Assembly: GCF_000149955.1 (NCBI RefSeq)
Contig: NC_031000.1
Coordinates: 2,287,014 to 2,351,013, forward strand
Source: Fusarium oxysporum f. sp. lycopersici 4287
Taxonomy: Eukaryota > Ascomycota > Sordariomycetes > Hypocreales > Nectriaceae
Reading direction: 5' to 3'
Length of the DNA: 64,000 nt
The position numbers and the translations under genes were made by a program. How positions within the stretch are numbered: position 1 is the first letter of the stretch; the number at the start of each line of letters is the position of its first letter. Positions 53,107 to 64,000 of the stretch are shown one piece after another. A model generated the notes under the pieces. That model had not been told where the DNA came from, did not search any database, and saw nothing but the letters and a program-made list of their open reading frames with translations.

Positions 53107-54628
53107 TCATCTCCAGTCACTATTCCAAATAACATAGGCCATGTCCCTGGCTGTATTAACAATATCAATAATGCGACAAAACACCCCTTTGTTTGGAGAT
53201 GTGACCGCCTCCTCATAGGGCATAAATATGCCAGACGGTGTGCGACGCATGCCAGCTGGCTCGGCGGTCAAGCTGTCTGTAAAAGTAAAGTGGTGCGGAT
53301 CATGTTCTTCAAAACTCCCAGAGCTGTACCATGCTGAGTCTGTATCGGCGTCCATTAAATCCTGAGAGAACCTACCCAGCGCTTTAGGTAGACGTGCTGT
53401 CTCTTGTGGTGAGAATGGCGAAACGGGATGGCTGTGTAAGGCGCTAGAGGTATGGTGTGTGGCCGTTCCTGGGACTTCTAGTATATGTTCTCGATCTTTT
53501 AGTGTCGTTGATGGAAGCATAGCGATCGTTATTCCATCAGAGAGTAATAAGTTGCCCTCCTTCGCCGGCTTTCGTGGCCTGTCCAGCTTCATAATGATTC
53601 CGTCTTCGGAATGGGTGTCGGTACTGATATCGCCGTCGTCGTCGTCGCCCTTAACCTCGACGGCGATACATTGCTCGACTTTATAATTGAAGTGGATGTG
53701 TTTTCGCTCAACACCTGGCGATGAAATCCTAGTGGATGCTGACGATGGTAGCATACTAGAGGTATCACGGCTCATTGGCGTCGAAGGGAAGGGGAACACG
53801 GCGTGATCCGTCGTCGCTGCACGATCAAAGGAAAGATCTTTTAATCGCCAACTGCCTTTCTGCCTCGCTTGGGCCACTGGTGTTGCCTGCTGGAGTAAGG
53901 GTGACATTGACAATGGCCTCTGTAGCACGATATCTGATACGCTACTTTTCTTAAGGATAGGCTTCCGGTTAATGTTTACTAGTGAGTTGGGCCGGAACAA
54001 CGAGGTACCGGAAGGCCCAGTCTGTGTGCAGTAGATCTTGCTAGCACCTGGCTGAAGGGGCCCATATAGCCAACTCACATCATTATCTTTCAGCCTGCAC
54101 GAAGTTAGCTTGATATTCGTGCCTAATTCCACCATGTCCCTACCAATTGAGCATTTTGGGAGATACAGTCTTCAATTTGTTTTTACATTTTGTCCATGTT
54201 CTCCAGCATGCATTCTCCAAACGGGCGCTATTAGGGAGCTCTCCTCGGCGGCTGGTAATATATTTCCATGATGACCAGATGTCTTCCTCCTTCCAGTCAT
54301 GAGCAAGGTAGTCGACATTCATCCACGGCTGGGCGCTGATAGCAGTGTCATCGTCAGCGCGCTCGTGGAACTCTCCTAATACTGGAGAACCCCCCATTGA
54401 CATATCAGCCGGGTTATCATTGTCGACAGGCAAGGCGTTGTACGAGTCGCCCGCCTTGAGATTCAGACGGTGTTCCAGGCCATCGTCCCGTGCCACCAAG
54501 AACCTGTCTTTCAGCAATTGGAGCAGCCAAGCGTGCTCTGCTGACGGTTCGACCAGGTAGGTTTCTTCATCGTAATCAAATAGGGTGGAAATATCCCTAG
54601 CGGATGCTGGGGAGCAGGACAAATCCAT
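53107..54628 (-). CDS. REG1/HEX2-like regulatory subunit of protein phosphatase 1 (glucose repression)
   Basis: CDS is complement(join(53107..54094, 54144..54628)), 490 aa. The 49-nt intron starts GTAGGG, has a GCTAAC branch site and ends GCAG, joining KMLNW to LKDNDVSWLYGPL. Exon 1 holds the DUF1752-type block DIWSSWKYITSRRGELPNSARLENACWRTW. Exon 2 holds the PP1-docking motif in VERKHIHFNYKVEQCIAVEVKGDDDD (KHIHF about 293-297), the signature of REG1/HEX2 proteins, and TPSGIFMPYEEAV near the end. In yeast REG1 directs PP1 (GLC7) against Snf1 and thereby maintains glucose repression; this role is inferred from the family. Intact frame. A second copy elsewhere in the genome would be expected if this region is accessory. 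Confidence 0.82.
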
Positions 54629-56950
54629 TGATTCGCCGTGGATAGGAGGGGAGGAGGTCTAGATATATCCAGGCTACTCAATTTCAGGTGTAATTGAAAG
54701 GTCCGGTTTCATGAGTTGGAATTCGCCCTGGCCTCGAGGGTGGCTATGGTGTGTGCGGCCGTTGGCGAGAAAGGGAAGGTTGAGATCCCAACAGCCTGAG
54801 CGTGGCGTTGTGTCAATAATGGCCAATGGCAATCGACATTGAAAAAAGAGAGGAGTAGCTACGTCGTAAAAGCGATAGAGTGACATCATAAATGGCACTT
54901 TCTGAAAGGTATCCTTTTATAGTGAAAAGCCCCTCTTCAACTTGGCAATCAGTCATATTCACATGCCAACGACTGCCGGATATCATGGATACTGCTGGCA
55001 AACACATCCTGCGGTACCGTTGCAGACCGGTCGGAGAGTTTCGAGCCGCCTCGCCATGGCCTCTAAACCGTACTCGGTATAGCACATCAGAGACGCATCG
55101 CTTGCCTAATCGACAGCTGTAGCTTGACTTAAAATGCCTTCTCTTCACTTAGTGAGAGCAGTATACAGTGTCCAGGCGCAGGATTTGGCGGGGAAGCGGA
55201 GAATGACGATGACGCCAAAAGAATTTATTACGCCAGTAAAAGTGGAAAATCTTGGCGACGCTCGAATGTTTAGGTTCCGCCGTCACACTTCCGTGGGTTG
55301 TACTGCTGCTCAGATGTTGTCGCTGTCACTGGTGGACGCGTGGTGTTCGTGGCGTGCTCCGTCGACTCAAAACAACGCGGGTTGAAGCCCATTGAGTTCT
55401 TTTGTGGCTGCTGGTCCCAAACATCTCATTCTCACTATTTATTAACTGCAATACGACGGTTCGCCTGGGCTGGGATTCAACATATAGAAAACGCACTTAT
55501 GATGTCGGTGACACAGGGTTCATACGCAGTGACCACCAATCAAAACAGATTTCATCAAGAAACGCACAACTAGCTTAGGTAGACTTTGAATTATCCACGG
55601 CGCGATCTTCTGCGCCATGTCACCTCTGACTGAAGCCGACAAATTGACGATCCACAGTGTCTGCGGAGCCTCAAGAGCTACCGGCAAGAGCACCCACCGA
55701 TCATCAACTACCACATAGCAGACGTCCGACGCTCTCCATGGCTCTAACACAGAGTTTACGTGGCGTTAGGAGATCGAGTGAAAATATGATGCAGATGGCT
55801 GTGAGGACCTGGCGCTAGTTCTTGTGACGAGCATATGTGTCAGATATTAAGGTGAATTGTGTATATTTCTTGATCCTTTCGCAATCGAAGGACCATTGAG
55901 ACCTTATATCTTTGACTGGTTCCTTCTAGGACTTGAGTCCTAGAAAGTCCTAGGTGAAAGTCCTACGATCTAAGTTTAGGGCGTCAAACTTTAATCCTGA
56001 ACCTTAATCCTGAAGTTGAGGGTGAACCCTCCAACATTCAACAATATGGTACCCCTCTAATTCCCCGCATTACACGTCGGATGAGGACTCCGGATAAGAT
56101 GCTCCCGGCCGTATCCTCATCTGGCCCCCTACTCGGCGCCCTTCCGGTGAGCTGGTGTGTCCGGTTATCGTCGATGCAGAGCCCTCATCTCCAAAAGTCC
56201 AAGCACAATCACATGCCGCATACCGTAAACCGCCCACCAATCTCCCACTTTCGCAACCTCGTTGGTGCCCGTCCAGGCCGCTGCATATCATAGCTCTAAG
56301 AGCTTCAAGCGAGCCGAGCATTTCTACATGCATGACTCTATGTGTTTTATTGGCCCAGTGAAATTGCCTGCCCCCTCGAGGCTCAACGACATGGATGGTG
56401 ACTAATTGCCGGAATCCGAAACGCTCGGCAGATTGGCCAATCATGGCCGCATAGGTTATCTCCTCAAACAAAGCGAACTTTTGATCTCCGGGGGTTTCGA
56501 AGATGGGCGTTTGAACATCCCGCTCCCACGGGAAAAGTCTGTTTTTTGCTCATGGCCTGGTTGTCCTAAGCTTAGTCTCCGCTGATGCTATGTTACTCGC
56601 TAGGTACAGATATGCTTGTGCGCACTGCGCCCGGCACCGCGATCCGGTCTGTTAGTTGCTTGTGAACACTGCTATATTTAATACTCGCATCCTCCTCGGT
56701 CCTCCCGTGCCGTACTCATGTCGTTTGGCCCGCCTACTTGGGCAACTCTACTTGAATTCGCTCTTTTGCCATATCCAGGATGTCAACCTCGGCCTTTGAA
56801 GACCTCTCATCGCAGCTTATTAACGGTGCCGGTATTTACAATCCACGGACCTAGATCACTTTATATGATCTTCTTATAGTCCTGTTCTTCACTGCTGGGA
56901 GAGCTTGCCTTTTGTTCTCACCCAGAAGTTATCGCCACCACACCGTACTG
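54629..56950. other. Intergenic stretch with a small palindrome cluster
   Basis: No recognisable gene. At 55927-55944 CTAGGACTTGAGTCCTAG is a near-perfect inverted repeat, followed within 25 bp by two more AGTCCTA motifs. ORFs at 55520-55750 and 56070-56471 have no recognised motifs. Confidence 0.45.
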
Positions 56951-58012
56951 ATGATCCCACCATCCTGCATGATGAGTACCGCTTCCTCAATGTCTCGAAA
57001 CCATATAACATATCGGCCAACGCCAAGCCAAATAGGCGCTAGCTCATTCTTTAAGGGGGCAATTGATGCCTCGCCGGTCCTGATGGAAGTGGGTGTCGGG
57101 TCCACCTACAACACATTGCCGACTCAGCCCGCGCAATTCAAGAACCTTGGAGGTAGCGAAATACTGCAAAATATACTACCACCCGTTATGGGAGACAAGA
57201 AGTTAAACCGGCGGGCCCACAACCGAAGACAATCACAAGAAAATGAGGCACTTTTCGAGTCCAGTGTCTTTGGGCAGGCTGTAGAGTCACCCAAGCCAAG
57301 GAAAAGGGGCCGAAAACCTAAGAAGCAGCCAAAAGAGCAGAAGGTAGTGGATCAACAGGAGGAGTTTGATGATGATAATCTTCCCAAGGATCCTCGCCGG
57401 CGCCGAGTGCTCGAACGTAATCGCATTGCGGCGAATAAGTGTCGTCTCCGCAAGCGTGATGAAGCCTTAGCACTCGCTTCTCAAGAAGAAGCTATGGAGG
57501 ACCAGAATCGGTATCTCATGACGTGTCTCGACTCTCTAACCGCCGAAACTTACCACCTAAAGACCCAATTACTGCGGCATACAGAATGCAATTGCGTTCT
57601 CATCCAGAAATACATCACGAATGAGGCGCAGAAGTGTGTGAATAGGCTAGTCGCTTGCTCTACTGCCTTTGATACCTATGGTAATTCTCTGAGCCCCTGC
57701 CATGGAAGCCCAAGTGGTGCTAGCGGCGCCAAAGAGTTGGATACGCAGAGTCTAAATGGAGGTAGTTTCCTGTTAACCCCGAGAATCTCTTCTCAGCCGG
57801 AATCTGGCACCTCGGAGGTTACAGGCGTCATGTTTGATATGATGGGTTTAGGACCATTTCAAACGACTACTATGCCGCCTGATTCGATGGGCTTTACTCA
57901 GTCAGTTCTACCGTTATCCTTCACTGAATATGGACGAGGGTTATCCGTCTACGAGGGACCGCGAGAACACCAAGCGGATGAGGTTGCTTGGGCCTCATAC
58001 TGGCAGTTCTGA
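56951..58012 (+). CDS. bZIP transcription factor (ATF/CREB-like), intact
   Basis: 353 aa from the first in-frame ATG at 56951; the frame is open slightly upstream without ATG. The N-terminal half is Ser/Pro-rich, followed by an AT-hook-like KPRKRGRKPKKQPKEQK. The bZIP basic region DPRRRRVLERNRIAANKCRLRKRDEALAL has the canonical NRxAAxKCR. The coil continues as EDQNRYLMTCLDSLTAETYHLKTQLLRHTECNCVLIQKYITNEAQKCVNRL. The C-terminal 120 residues are Ser/Gly-rich and probably regulatory. The coil and the CNCVLIQKYI block are shared with the broken bZIP at 42355-43185, so the two are paralogs. The target genes are unknown. Confidence 0.85.
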   Translation: MIPPSCMMSTASSMSRNHITYRPTPSQIGASSFFKGAIDASPVLMEVGVGSTYNTLPTQPAQFKNLGGSEILQNILPPVMGDKKLNRRAHNRRQSQENEALFESSVFGQAVESPKPRKRGRKPKKQPKEQKVVDQQEEFDDDNLPKDPRRRRVLERNRIAANKCRLRKRDEALALASQEEAMEDQNRYLMTCLDSLTAETYHLKTQLLRHTECNCVLIQKYITNEAQKCVNRLVACSTAFDTYGNSLSPCHGSPSGASGAKELDTQSLNGGSFLLTPRISSQPESGTSEVTGVMFDMMGLGPFQTTTMPPDSMGFTQSVLPLSFTEYGRGLSVYEGPREHQADEVAWASYWQF

Positions 58013-59426
58013 CGTTAATAGCTACCTCTGTCTGTTAATATTAGAAATAAGGGATAAGAAACCACGTGAAGAGTTATTTATGATTTCTGGTTAAGTTAGA
58101 GTTGATCTATAACGTCTCGTACCGCTATGAATATGGAGTTAAGGCGATGCTTTCCAGTAACCGCACGTCACGGAGTTGCAAACAGGAATGTAGAACAGGA
58201 GTTTATGGGACCCAAACCGTAAAAAGATCCTGGAGAGGATAGATTACCGACGATGGTCTGGAAACAGCTCTGGCCAGTGGACAAAGAGCGAGTCCACCTT
58301 TCTTCGGACCTGACTAGTACACAGGGAGGTGCCCGATTAGTGGAATAGTGCAGAGGGAATCCATTTAAAAATGCCTGAAAGGGTGGTCGCACGATCAAGG
58401 CATGGAGACTAATCTTACCGCTGTCGACGCTGTGCAAGATACTCAAGGCAGTCACTGCAGACAGATATTTTATATTGCGGGGACATTTAGGCTCCTCCGC
58501 ACGAATCACTTGAGAGCATGCAAGCGAGAATCAGCCGAAGAGGCTTAGCTATGCAAGATAGGACGTCAAACACTTGGAGAACTTGGCGTGTCACTGAAGG
58601 GTTAAAAACTGGCTGGACCATTCGGTGTAAGAAGTTGTGGGGCTCTGAGCATCAGGACCAAATCGTCCGGACTGTAAATAGCATAATTACCCACACTGTA
58701 CTTTGAGTCCAGAACCCTCCCCCGCCCCCCAAGCGGCGAAATAATTTTAATTCTATGCATTGCATCTTGTTTAAACTCGGTACTAAGTCATCCAGGATGT
58801 TGAGGTAATCCTCCCCCCCACCTGTGACCAGTAACCTCATGCTGGACTCATCCGCGCCTAAGGGTGTGTCGACATACTGACAGAACGAGATATAATATCA
58901 GAACATACTTCGCTAGGCTGGTTCCAGCGTAGGTCACTCGACTATGCTAGCAGATCTTACCTATTTGTCTGTTAGGTGCCTGTTCAACCATTTGCCGGCA
59001 TTTGGCCACCGTTCAGCGATAGCAAAGGTCATTATTGCGTCCAACCTGGGGGATTGTATTTGCAAGGAATCATCTGAGTAGCGCTCTGCTACTATTGATG
59101 GGTCAACTACTGCGCTTAGAAGAGATTCTGTATATTGAAGCTAATCAATCAGTGGGAACAAATTGATCAGGATATATGATGAACATTGGGACGTAGGTGG
59201 CGAGGATCCAAAAAGAGCAGGTACATATGTAGAACATGGTCTATGAGTTGGAGAGAGGGTGGGGAGTTGACTGAAGAGGCGATTGTTGCGCGTTAACTCT
59301 TGCATCAGTGGCTAGATAGAGCAACTTTGCTCCACAACGCTTAGAGCTCTGTATTACAAATATGTGCCAGCCCTGCCGTCGCTCTCTTACTCCCCAACAA
59401 CGCCAAACTTTCCGGCACTCTCCAAT
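58013..59426. other. Intergenic stretch without a recognisable gene
   Basis: Only short ORFs; none with a recognisable domain. Confidence 0.45.
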
Positions 59427-59699
59427 ATGTCGTCAGACCAAGAATGGCTGTATGATCCCTGCCTCAGTTGCGGCACCCAGACAGAAGGAGAAACTTACTG
59501 CTCTGATTCCTGTCGGCTATCAGAATGCGAGAAGGCACCGGCACCGATGCACTGTTCAAGCTGGCCTTCTATGCGGACCGTATCGTCCTTCTCGACATCG
59601 TCAGCCCAAGAGGCCAAGTCATCGACCAAAGTAGAGAAGGAATTAAGAGTTTACAATAAGTTATTGGATCAGCCGAAGATGCGAAGGAGATTACATTAA
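59427..59699 (+). CDS. Ecl1-like small zinc-binding protein
   Basis: 90 aa from ATG 59427 (MSSDQEWLYDPCLSCGTQ); an upstream in-frame GTG is less likely. The N-terminal CxxC..CxxxC pattern (DPCLSCGTQTEGETYCSDSCRLSECEKA) matches the short zinc motif of Ecl1-family proteins, known in fission yeast as extenders of chronological lifespan and linked to nutrient/zinc stress. The remainder is Ser-rich, ending KMRRRLH. The assignment rests on one motif only. Confidence 0.5.
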   Translation: MSSDQEWLYDPCLSCGTQTEGETYCSDSCRLSECEKAPAPMHCSSWPSMRTVSSFSTSSAQEAKSSTKVEKELRVYNKLLDQPKMRRRLH

Positions 59700-59745
59700 A
59701 AGCCGAAATACCTCAACTTCATTCGCCTCCCGCCTCAAGGGCTAA

Positions 59746-60465
59746 CAGCAGGAGATACATCTCACAATAGTACCACCTTCAGCGCTTTCCGCGTGCCAAC
59801 TCTGGGATAGAGATATTCGGATTCGAGAAGCAAGGCGTATCGACGCGAGGAACAGCCAGCTTTCCTACGCTAGAGCGTGGCTTCGTCGAATTGGTTCTGC
59901 TCTTCACTTGAAGGACTTTAGCGGGAAAAAAGGCTTCTTGAGGGACTTGATCGGCCTGGAATACGAAGTGAATCCGAACGTTCTGGGCGAGGCGGACGAT
60001 GGTCAACTTGGGTTCATACATATCGCATTCGATCAGATGGTCAATCGCGCCAAAGGCGTCATCACATCCGATATTATTCTTTGGAATGCTTTATTTGAAG
60101 TTAATCGCAAAGAGCTTGACAAGGACAGGGCCAAGCCATTTCATTTCCGATTTAAACTAGAGATTCAAAGACGGTATACGCTTGTGGTTAAACAGCTACT
60201 TGCTTACATTGTCCGGTGTATGTCTTTCGAAGGCGAGGCGGACCGGCGACCATTCAAGCTTGACAGGAGGCAACAAGGCGCTTACGATATCATGATGGAA
60301 CACGGAGATGACTTGACCGACGCTTGGAAAGAATACGGAGGGGACCCAGCAGCACACAAGGTTTCTAGGCTTCTTGATCTGCTGGAGAGTGACATTCTGG
60401 AACTCTACATCTCGATTGTTGATCATTTTACTAAAATAACGAGTATGATAGTGTTCTAACAACAA
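59746..60465 (+). pseudogene. Internal fragment of an OrsD/helicase-family gene
   Basis: Open from 59746 without a credible ATG: DRDIRIREARRIDARNSQLSYARAWLRRIGSALHLKDFSGKKGFLRDLIGLEYEVNPNVLGEADDGQLG, then RRYTLVVKQLLAYIVRCMSFEGEADRRPFKLDRRQQGAYDIMMEHGDDLTDAWKEYGGD and LLESDILELYISIVDHFTKIT. From memory this is the stretch between the OrsD fingers and the helicase of the large fungal proteins; LRRIG..LHLKDF and RRYTLVVKQLLAYIVRCM correspond in position to MRRTGWETMFQD and KELKRFICFWLRLSRLL of the gene at 12137-14382. A missing base near 60441 ends the frame (relatives would read TEYDSVL). Both ends are absent. Confidence 0.55.
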
Positions 60466-60859
60466 GTCCCAGATGAAGCGCGTCGTAGTTCATGGAAATC
60501 TTTATATGGATAAAATGTGGAACATGCTAGGTAGGTGGTAGAATGTATTGAGTTGTTTCAAGCCTAAATCTACCCAAATTAGGCTCGGTAAATAAACCAA
60601 AGCGTAGTTATAGGTTCTTCCACGTTTGGTACATAGAAAAGGGGTAATGCGATAGTTGTGGCGTTTTGAAAAATCGGTAATTAGAGAGATGTCTTTCGAT
60701 ATTCGGGCCAAAACCGGATTGATATCCGCATCTATCAACATGAAGGTCAGGTAATCCTGCATTTGTAAAAACCAATTTCCCTAAGCCAATGGTCCAAGCC
60801 TATTATACACCATGATGAGCAGACCATGATCATAATACGATAATATATACTCTCTGTGA

Positions 60860-61150
60860 CAAGGGAAAATAGTTTATTTTTCGGTCCCAGACGTCGGTTT
60901 ATTTCAAGACGAGGTGATTAGTAGACAGTTTAAATCTACAACAACGACAGACGAGTTGTGGAAAAAAATCGAAGAAAGGTTTACTACGGGAAACCTTTCA
61001 AGAGCTCACTAGGGATAATTGTCTTAAGTTAACCCAAGGAATACTAAAGAAAGAGAGGAATACAACTCAAATGCTCAAAGCAGAGATCAAAAGTCTGCAA
61101 TATTGGGTTCTTGGCAATAAATACAATATGAGTCACGGTTATGTTTGGTA
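60860..61150 (+). other. Possible decayed coding segment, family unknown
   Basis: Reading as protein gives KIVYFSVPDVGLFQDEVISRQFKSTTTTDELWKKIEERFTT and, after a one-base shift near 60990, ETFQELTRDNCLKLTQGILKKERNTTQMLKAEIKSLQYWVLGNKYN. The amphipathic, Lys/Glu-rich make-up looks coding, but no start codon or known domain is present. Confidence 0.25.
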
Positions 61151-62304
61151 ATATAATAGAAACCCCTTGACAATACAATAATATTGCGAAGGGGTCCATA
61201 TTGGCAATATGATATTGTTTATTATTATTAGCAACACTGGCTCTGGTCCAGTGTTTCGGCCACTCTGACTACTTCCGTTGTTTGTATCTTTTCCCATACA
61301 ACGCTCGTAGGAATTAAATATTAGGAGTCGAAGAGCTCGCATGGACTGCTCTCTCGTAACTAATTTGGTGGGCACTACGACTGCTATGCCGGTTATGAAA
61401 TTGATGTGTGCTCGACGATTGCCGCACTGCTTCCCGCCGGCTTTGTTCATACCAGGTGCTTAATGATCTGCCTTCGTAAGTCAGATCGCTATCTTCAATC
61501 TTGACGATTATGACATAGCGGTACGATTTCTGGTTCGTGGGTGGCATTCTGGACGTGTTATCGTATCGACTTGTGTTGTGCTCTTTGTAATGAGGCGCGC
61601 TAGCCAGGGAAATTATGTTAAGAAGATTACATAAGGGCATCTACCGGAATACAGAAATATGTTTTGAGACTGACATAGATGTGTAAATCAAATTTATATA
61701 CTTATTATGCGAAGCATGTGATGCTATGAGTGCAAGTCTGCTTTCATGATACACGTTTCCATGCGAATACGCTCATGCTCCTATCAACCTAGAGACGAGC
61801 AATACGAAGTAAAATATGTGGTCGCGAGACAATCCCACTTTGCTTGTAAGATTCGTCACGCCACGCAAATTGTGGGTAAAAGAGACAGAGAAAAGAAAAT
61901 CTTTTATAGGCCTAAGCATCACTACCCTAACTTTAGGCTCGGTTCCAGAAAGTTTAGATTTATCAGATATTCCTCCGTGTTCTGAAAAAAAAAAAAAAAA
62001 AAAAAAAAAGAAAAGAAAAAAAAAATCCGCGTCTTTGCATCGTAGAGGGGCTTCTGTCATGCATCAACAACAGCTGGTAATTTAAAACAGATCAGGTCAT
62101 ATGGACTGCCTGCAATCAGGTTATTGCGTAGATTGGCCGGCTTTCCCTAATTACTGGTAACTCATGTTACTATTTTGGTTTATGTACAGCCTCTGCCTGT
62201 ACTATCCAACATCCGGGCTCTGTATGTTGGTTAATAGAGCTTGGTCACCTTTGCTCATCGCACATAATGCACCCTTGTCTTTGCGATTGTCGAGAACGGT
62301 CGAT
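61151..62304. other. Stretch with a poly-A run; no recognised gene
   Basis: A run of 25 A at 61985-62009, followed by two further A-runs, could be the tail of a retroposed sequence or simple slippage. Minus-strand ORFs at 61139-61640 (with YRYVIIVKIEDSDLTYEGRSLSTWYEQ) are not recognised. Confidence 0.4.
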
Positions 62305-62458
62305 NNNNNNNNNNNNNNNNNNNNNNNNNNNNNNNNNNNNNNNNNNNNNNNNNNNNNNNNNNNNNNNNNNNNNNNNNNNNNNNNNNNNNNNNNNNNNNNN
62401 NNNNNNNNNNNNNNNNNNNNNNNNNNNNNNNNNNNNNNNNNNNNNNNNNNNNNNNNNN
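62305..62458. other. Assembly gap of 154 N
   Basis: A run of N of non-round length, so an estimated gap. ORFs across it are artefacts. Confidence 0.99.
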
Positions 62459-64000
62459 AGAGTGAAGTTACTCCAGGTGAAAGATGGTTGCTTGTGCTAG
62501 ATATTTGGCAGGTGGCGGCCTTTGGTAATATCGACATTTCTCGTGTGTACATAGCTTGAAACTTCCGCGACACCCGAAAAAAAACCCACATTCTACCTTC
62601 AACCCTTTCTTCCCCACCACTTTCTCCCACGGCATATGCCGATGCGTTTCAGCAGCTGTTACATTGTAAGGTGGCATGGTGAACGGCCATGCACCACGCT
62701 CTCCCCATCTATTCCCTACTCGTCATCAATATATTGCAAATGAAGCACAAAAGAAATTTGAATAGCTTGACTTCCCCCAGCTCTCATATCGTTGGAACAT
62801 GACATAAGCACGATAAGTGCATGTCAGAATAATAAATGACAGCTATGGTGATACATCAGTGGACATTGCAGAGTCCTTCCGGAACATTTCGCTCCAAGGT
62901 ATTACTGAGATACCCGCAGAGGGTCGTATTGGAGACGAAATAATCTAGGAACTGCTACAATCTTTTATGTGGCGTTTGCCTAAGGAAATCGAGCCTATGG
63001 AATTTCATTCAAGTTGGAGGTCAAAAGTGCAGAGGAATGATTGTGATCATGGCGCAACCTGCATGTAGACTAGTAGGCTTCTTATTCTTAGTATCTAACC
63101 TGTTTAATCAAGCGAGTCTGTCATTTTAAGACTACTCTATTATGTCCCGTTTCGATATTTAGACTCATTTTCCCGCCAAATGGGACATTGGGGTGTCTTA
63201 ACTTTGGGCTCCAAGTGAGAAATGTGTCAAGGATATAACATGATAGTTGGGTGCGCTAATTGTCACTGTTCGACTCAGATTCGGCTGTTTAGTTTGCCTC
63301 AGTCAGAAGCATTCTGTAGAATAGGGAATGGTTATTGCATCTATCTTGAATCAAAAATGTGCCTTTCCCTTCCGCATGAACAGCAAGACAGGGTGGCCTT
63401 ACAGGTGACGAGCAAGTGTGACCACTCTGACTTTTTCTTTTTGCGCAGGCTTTTTAAGATGATTTTGGAAACACCGCCAATCATATCTTCCACTTGCCAC
63501 CCTTACTAGCAGTCGATGGTGTGCAGAGAAGGATCATGGTGGGTCAGGAGCCCTGAATTCCAGAGGGTTAAGAGGGTGTTGTAACAAACGAGCCACGAGA
63601 CTTCCCTGCTGTGCTTGCAGCCCACAGGCGGGTTGCTTTTAAGAGCCCAGAGGCTGATCAGCCAGGCTGAGCTAAGGGTACCGCTATAGATGCTGGAGCG
63701 GAACTGGGGAAATTTGACTAGCGATGCAGTCAGCGTACAGGACTTGGGGATAAATAAAGCGTAGACTGGTACAACAACCGCACGCCCTGGCAGTTGGTCA
63801 GTGTCGATTATAGACTTTGAGGGCATCTTGGCACAGACAAACGAATCAGAATTGCGACCGATACTTAGTTATGGTAAAGATATGGACGGCAATGCGGATA
63901 TTGTCCTTTTACCCCCCTGCGATCCGCATCAAACCCTCTTAATCCTCACGTTGATTGAAAAGACCTTCCGCAGGACGAATCCTTAAAATGACAGTACCGT
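62459..64000. other. Terminal stretch without a recognisable gene
   Basis: Short ORFs (63222-63509, 63506-63826, 63801-63986) have no recognisable domains. No RNA gene could be identified by eye. Confidence 0.4.

Noticed and set aside
61985..62009. Poly-A run as the end of a SINE or processed pseudogene
   Set aside because: No upstream pol III boxes, coding homology or target duplication could be identified.
1..64000. tRNA, rRNA, CRISPR array, mimp-type MITEs
   Set aside because: Looked for by eye; no convincing cloverleaf, array, or mimp terminal repeat was found. A covariance or pattern search would be needed to exclude them.

Overview
The window looks like a repeat-rich, probably accessory (lineage-specific) region of a filamentous ascomycete, most likely a Fusarium-type Sordariomycete. 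The signs are short introns (43-63 nt) with GT..AG ends and CTAAC/CTAAT-like branch sites; Zn2Cys6-type, bZIP and bHLH regulators; a fungal STAND/NACHT protein; Tad-type LINE, pogo (Fot-like), hAT and MULE elements; and C-to-T decay (CAG/CAA/CGA to stop, one extremely AT-rich relic) of the kind left by repeat-induced point mutation (RIP). Two assembly gaps (27001-27100 and 62305-62458) are present. Family calls come from recognising motifs by eye; no database search was run.

Layout. 1-4.6 kb: 3' end of a NirA/NIT4-like transcription factor, then a decayed pogo transposase abutting a decayed MULE. 5.0-6.4 kb: an intact spliced monocarboxylate-type MFS transporter, followed 6 bp after its stop codon by an intact 1.86-kb pogo element with TA duplications. 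8.3-12.1 kb: a RIP-decayed pogo copy cut off by a 3.1-kb hAT element, which in turn cuts off an OrsD/helicase-like gene (12.1-14.4 kb, minus strand). 14.56-14.69 kb: three near-identical palindromes upstream of that gene. 15.0-18.5 kb: an intact two-exon STAND protein. 18.5-25.2 kb is gene-poor: a ~760-bp-arm inverted repeat (19.3-20.9 kb), a second copy of the triple-palindrome module (21.77-21.91 kb), and a 1.23-kb AT-rich pogo-type relic with a solo LTR nested in it (22.4-23.6 kb).

25.2-35 kb: an intact two-exon protein of unknown function, an AYR1-like short-chain dehydrogenase with a one-base slip, a decayed DUF3468-type regulator, an OrsD-type zinc-finger fragment and a 662-aa orphan protein with 14-bp palindromes beyond both ends. 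35.26-41.29 kb: a full-length Tad-like LINE with a 14-bp target duplication, inserted between the 662-aa gene and a divergent 130-aa gene. 42-60.5 kb carries small regulators: a bZIP with nonsense codon and altered basic region, a GAC1-like PP1-targeting fragment, an SREBP-like bHLH, a transmembrane RING-H2 protein, a REG1-like PP1 regulator, an intact bZIP, an Ecl1-like zinc protein and another OrsD/helicase fragment, interspersed with a 438-bp pogo-type MITE and a fourth pogo element. The last 3.5 kb holds little that can be supported.

Themes. (1) Regulators related to glucose/nitrogen/stress control (NirA-like, REG1-like, GAC1-like, bZIPs, Ecl1-like) sit together, several of them broken. 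(2) Relics of one large OrsD-zinc-finger/helicase gene family occur at three places, one of them under a triple-palindrome module that recurs elsewhere with exact internal spacing. (3) Nested insertions and target duplications allow a relative chronology of transposition and RIP.
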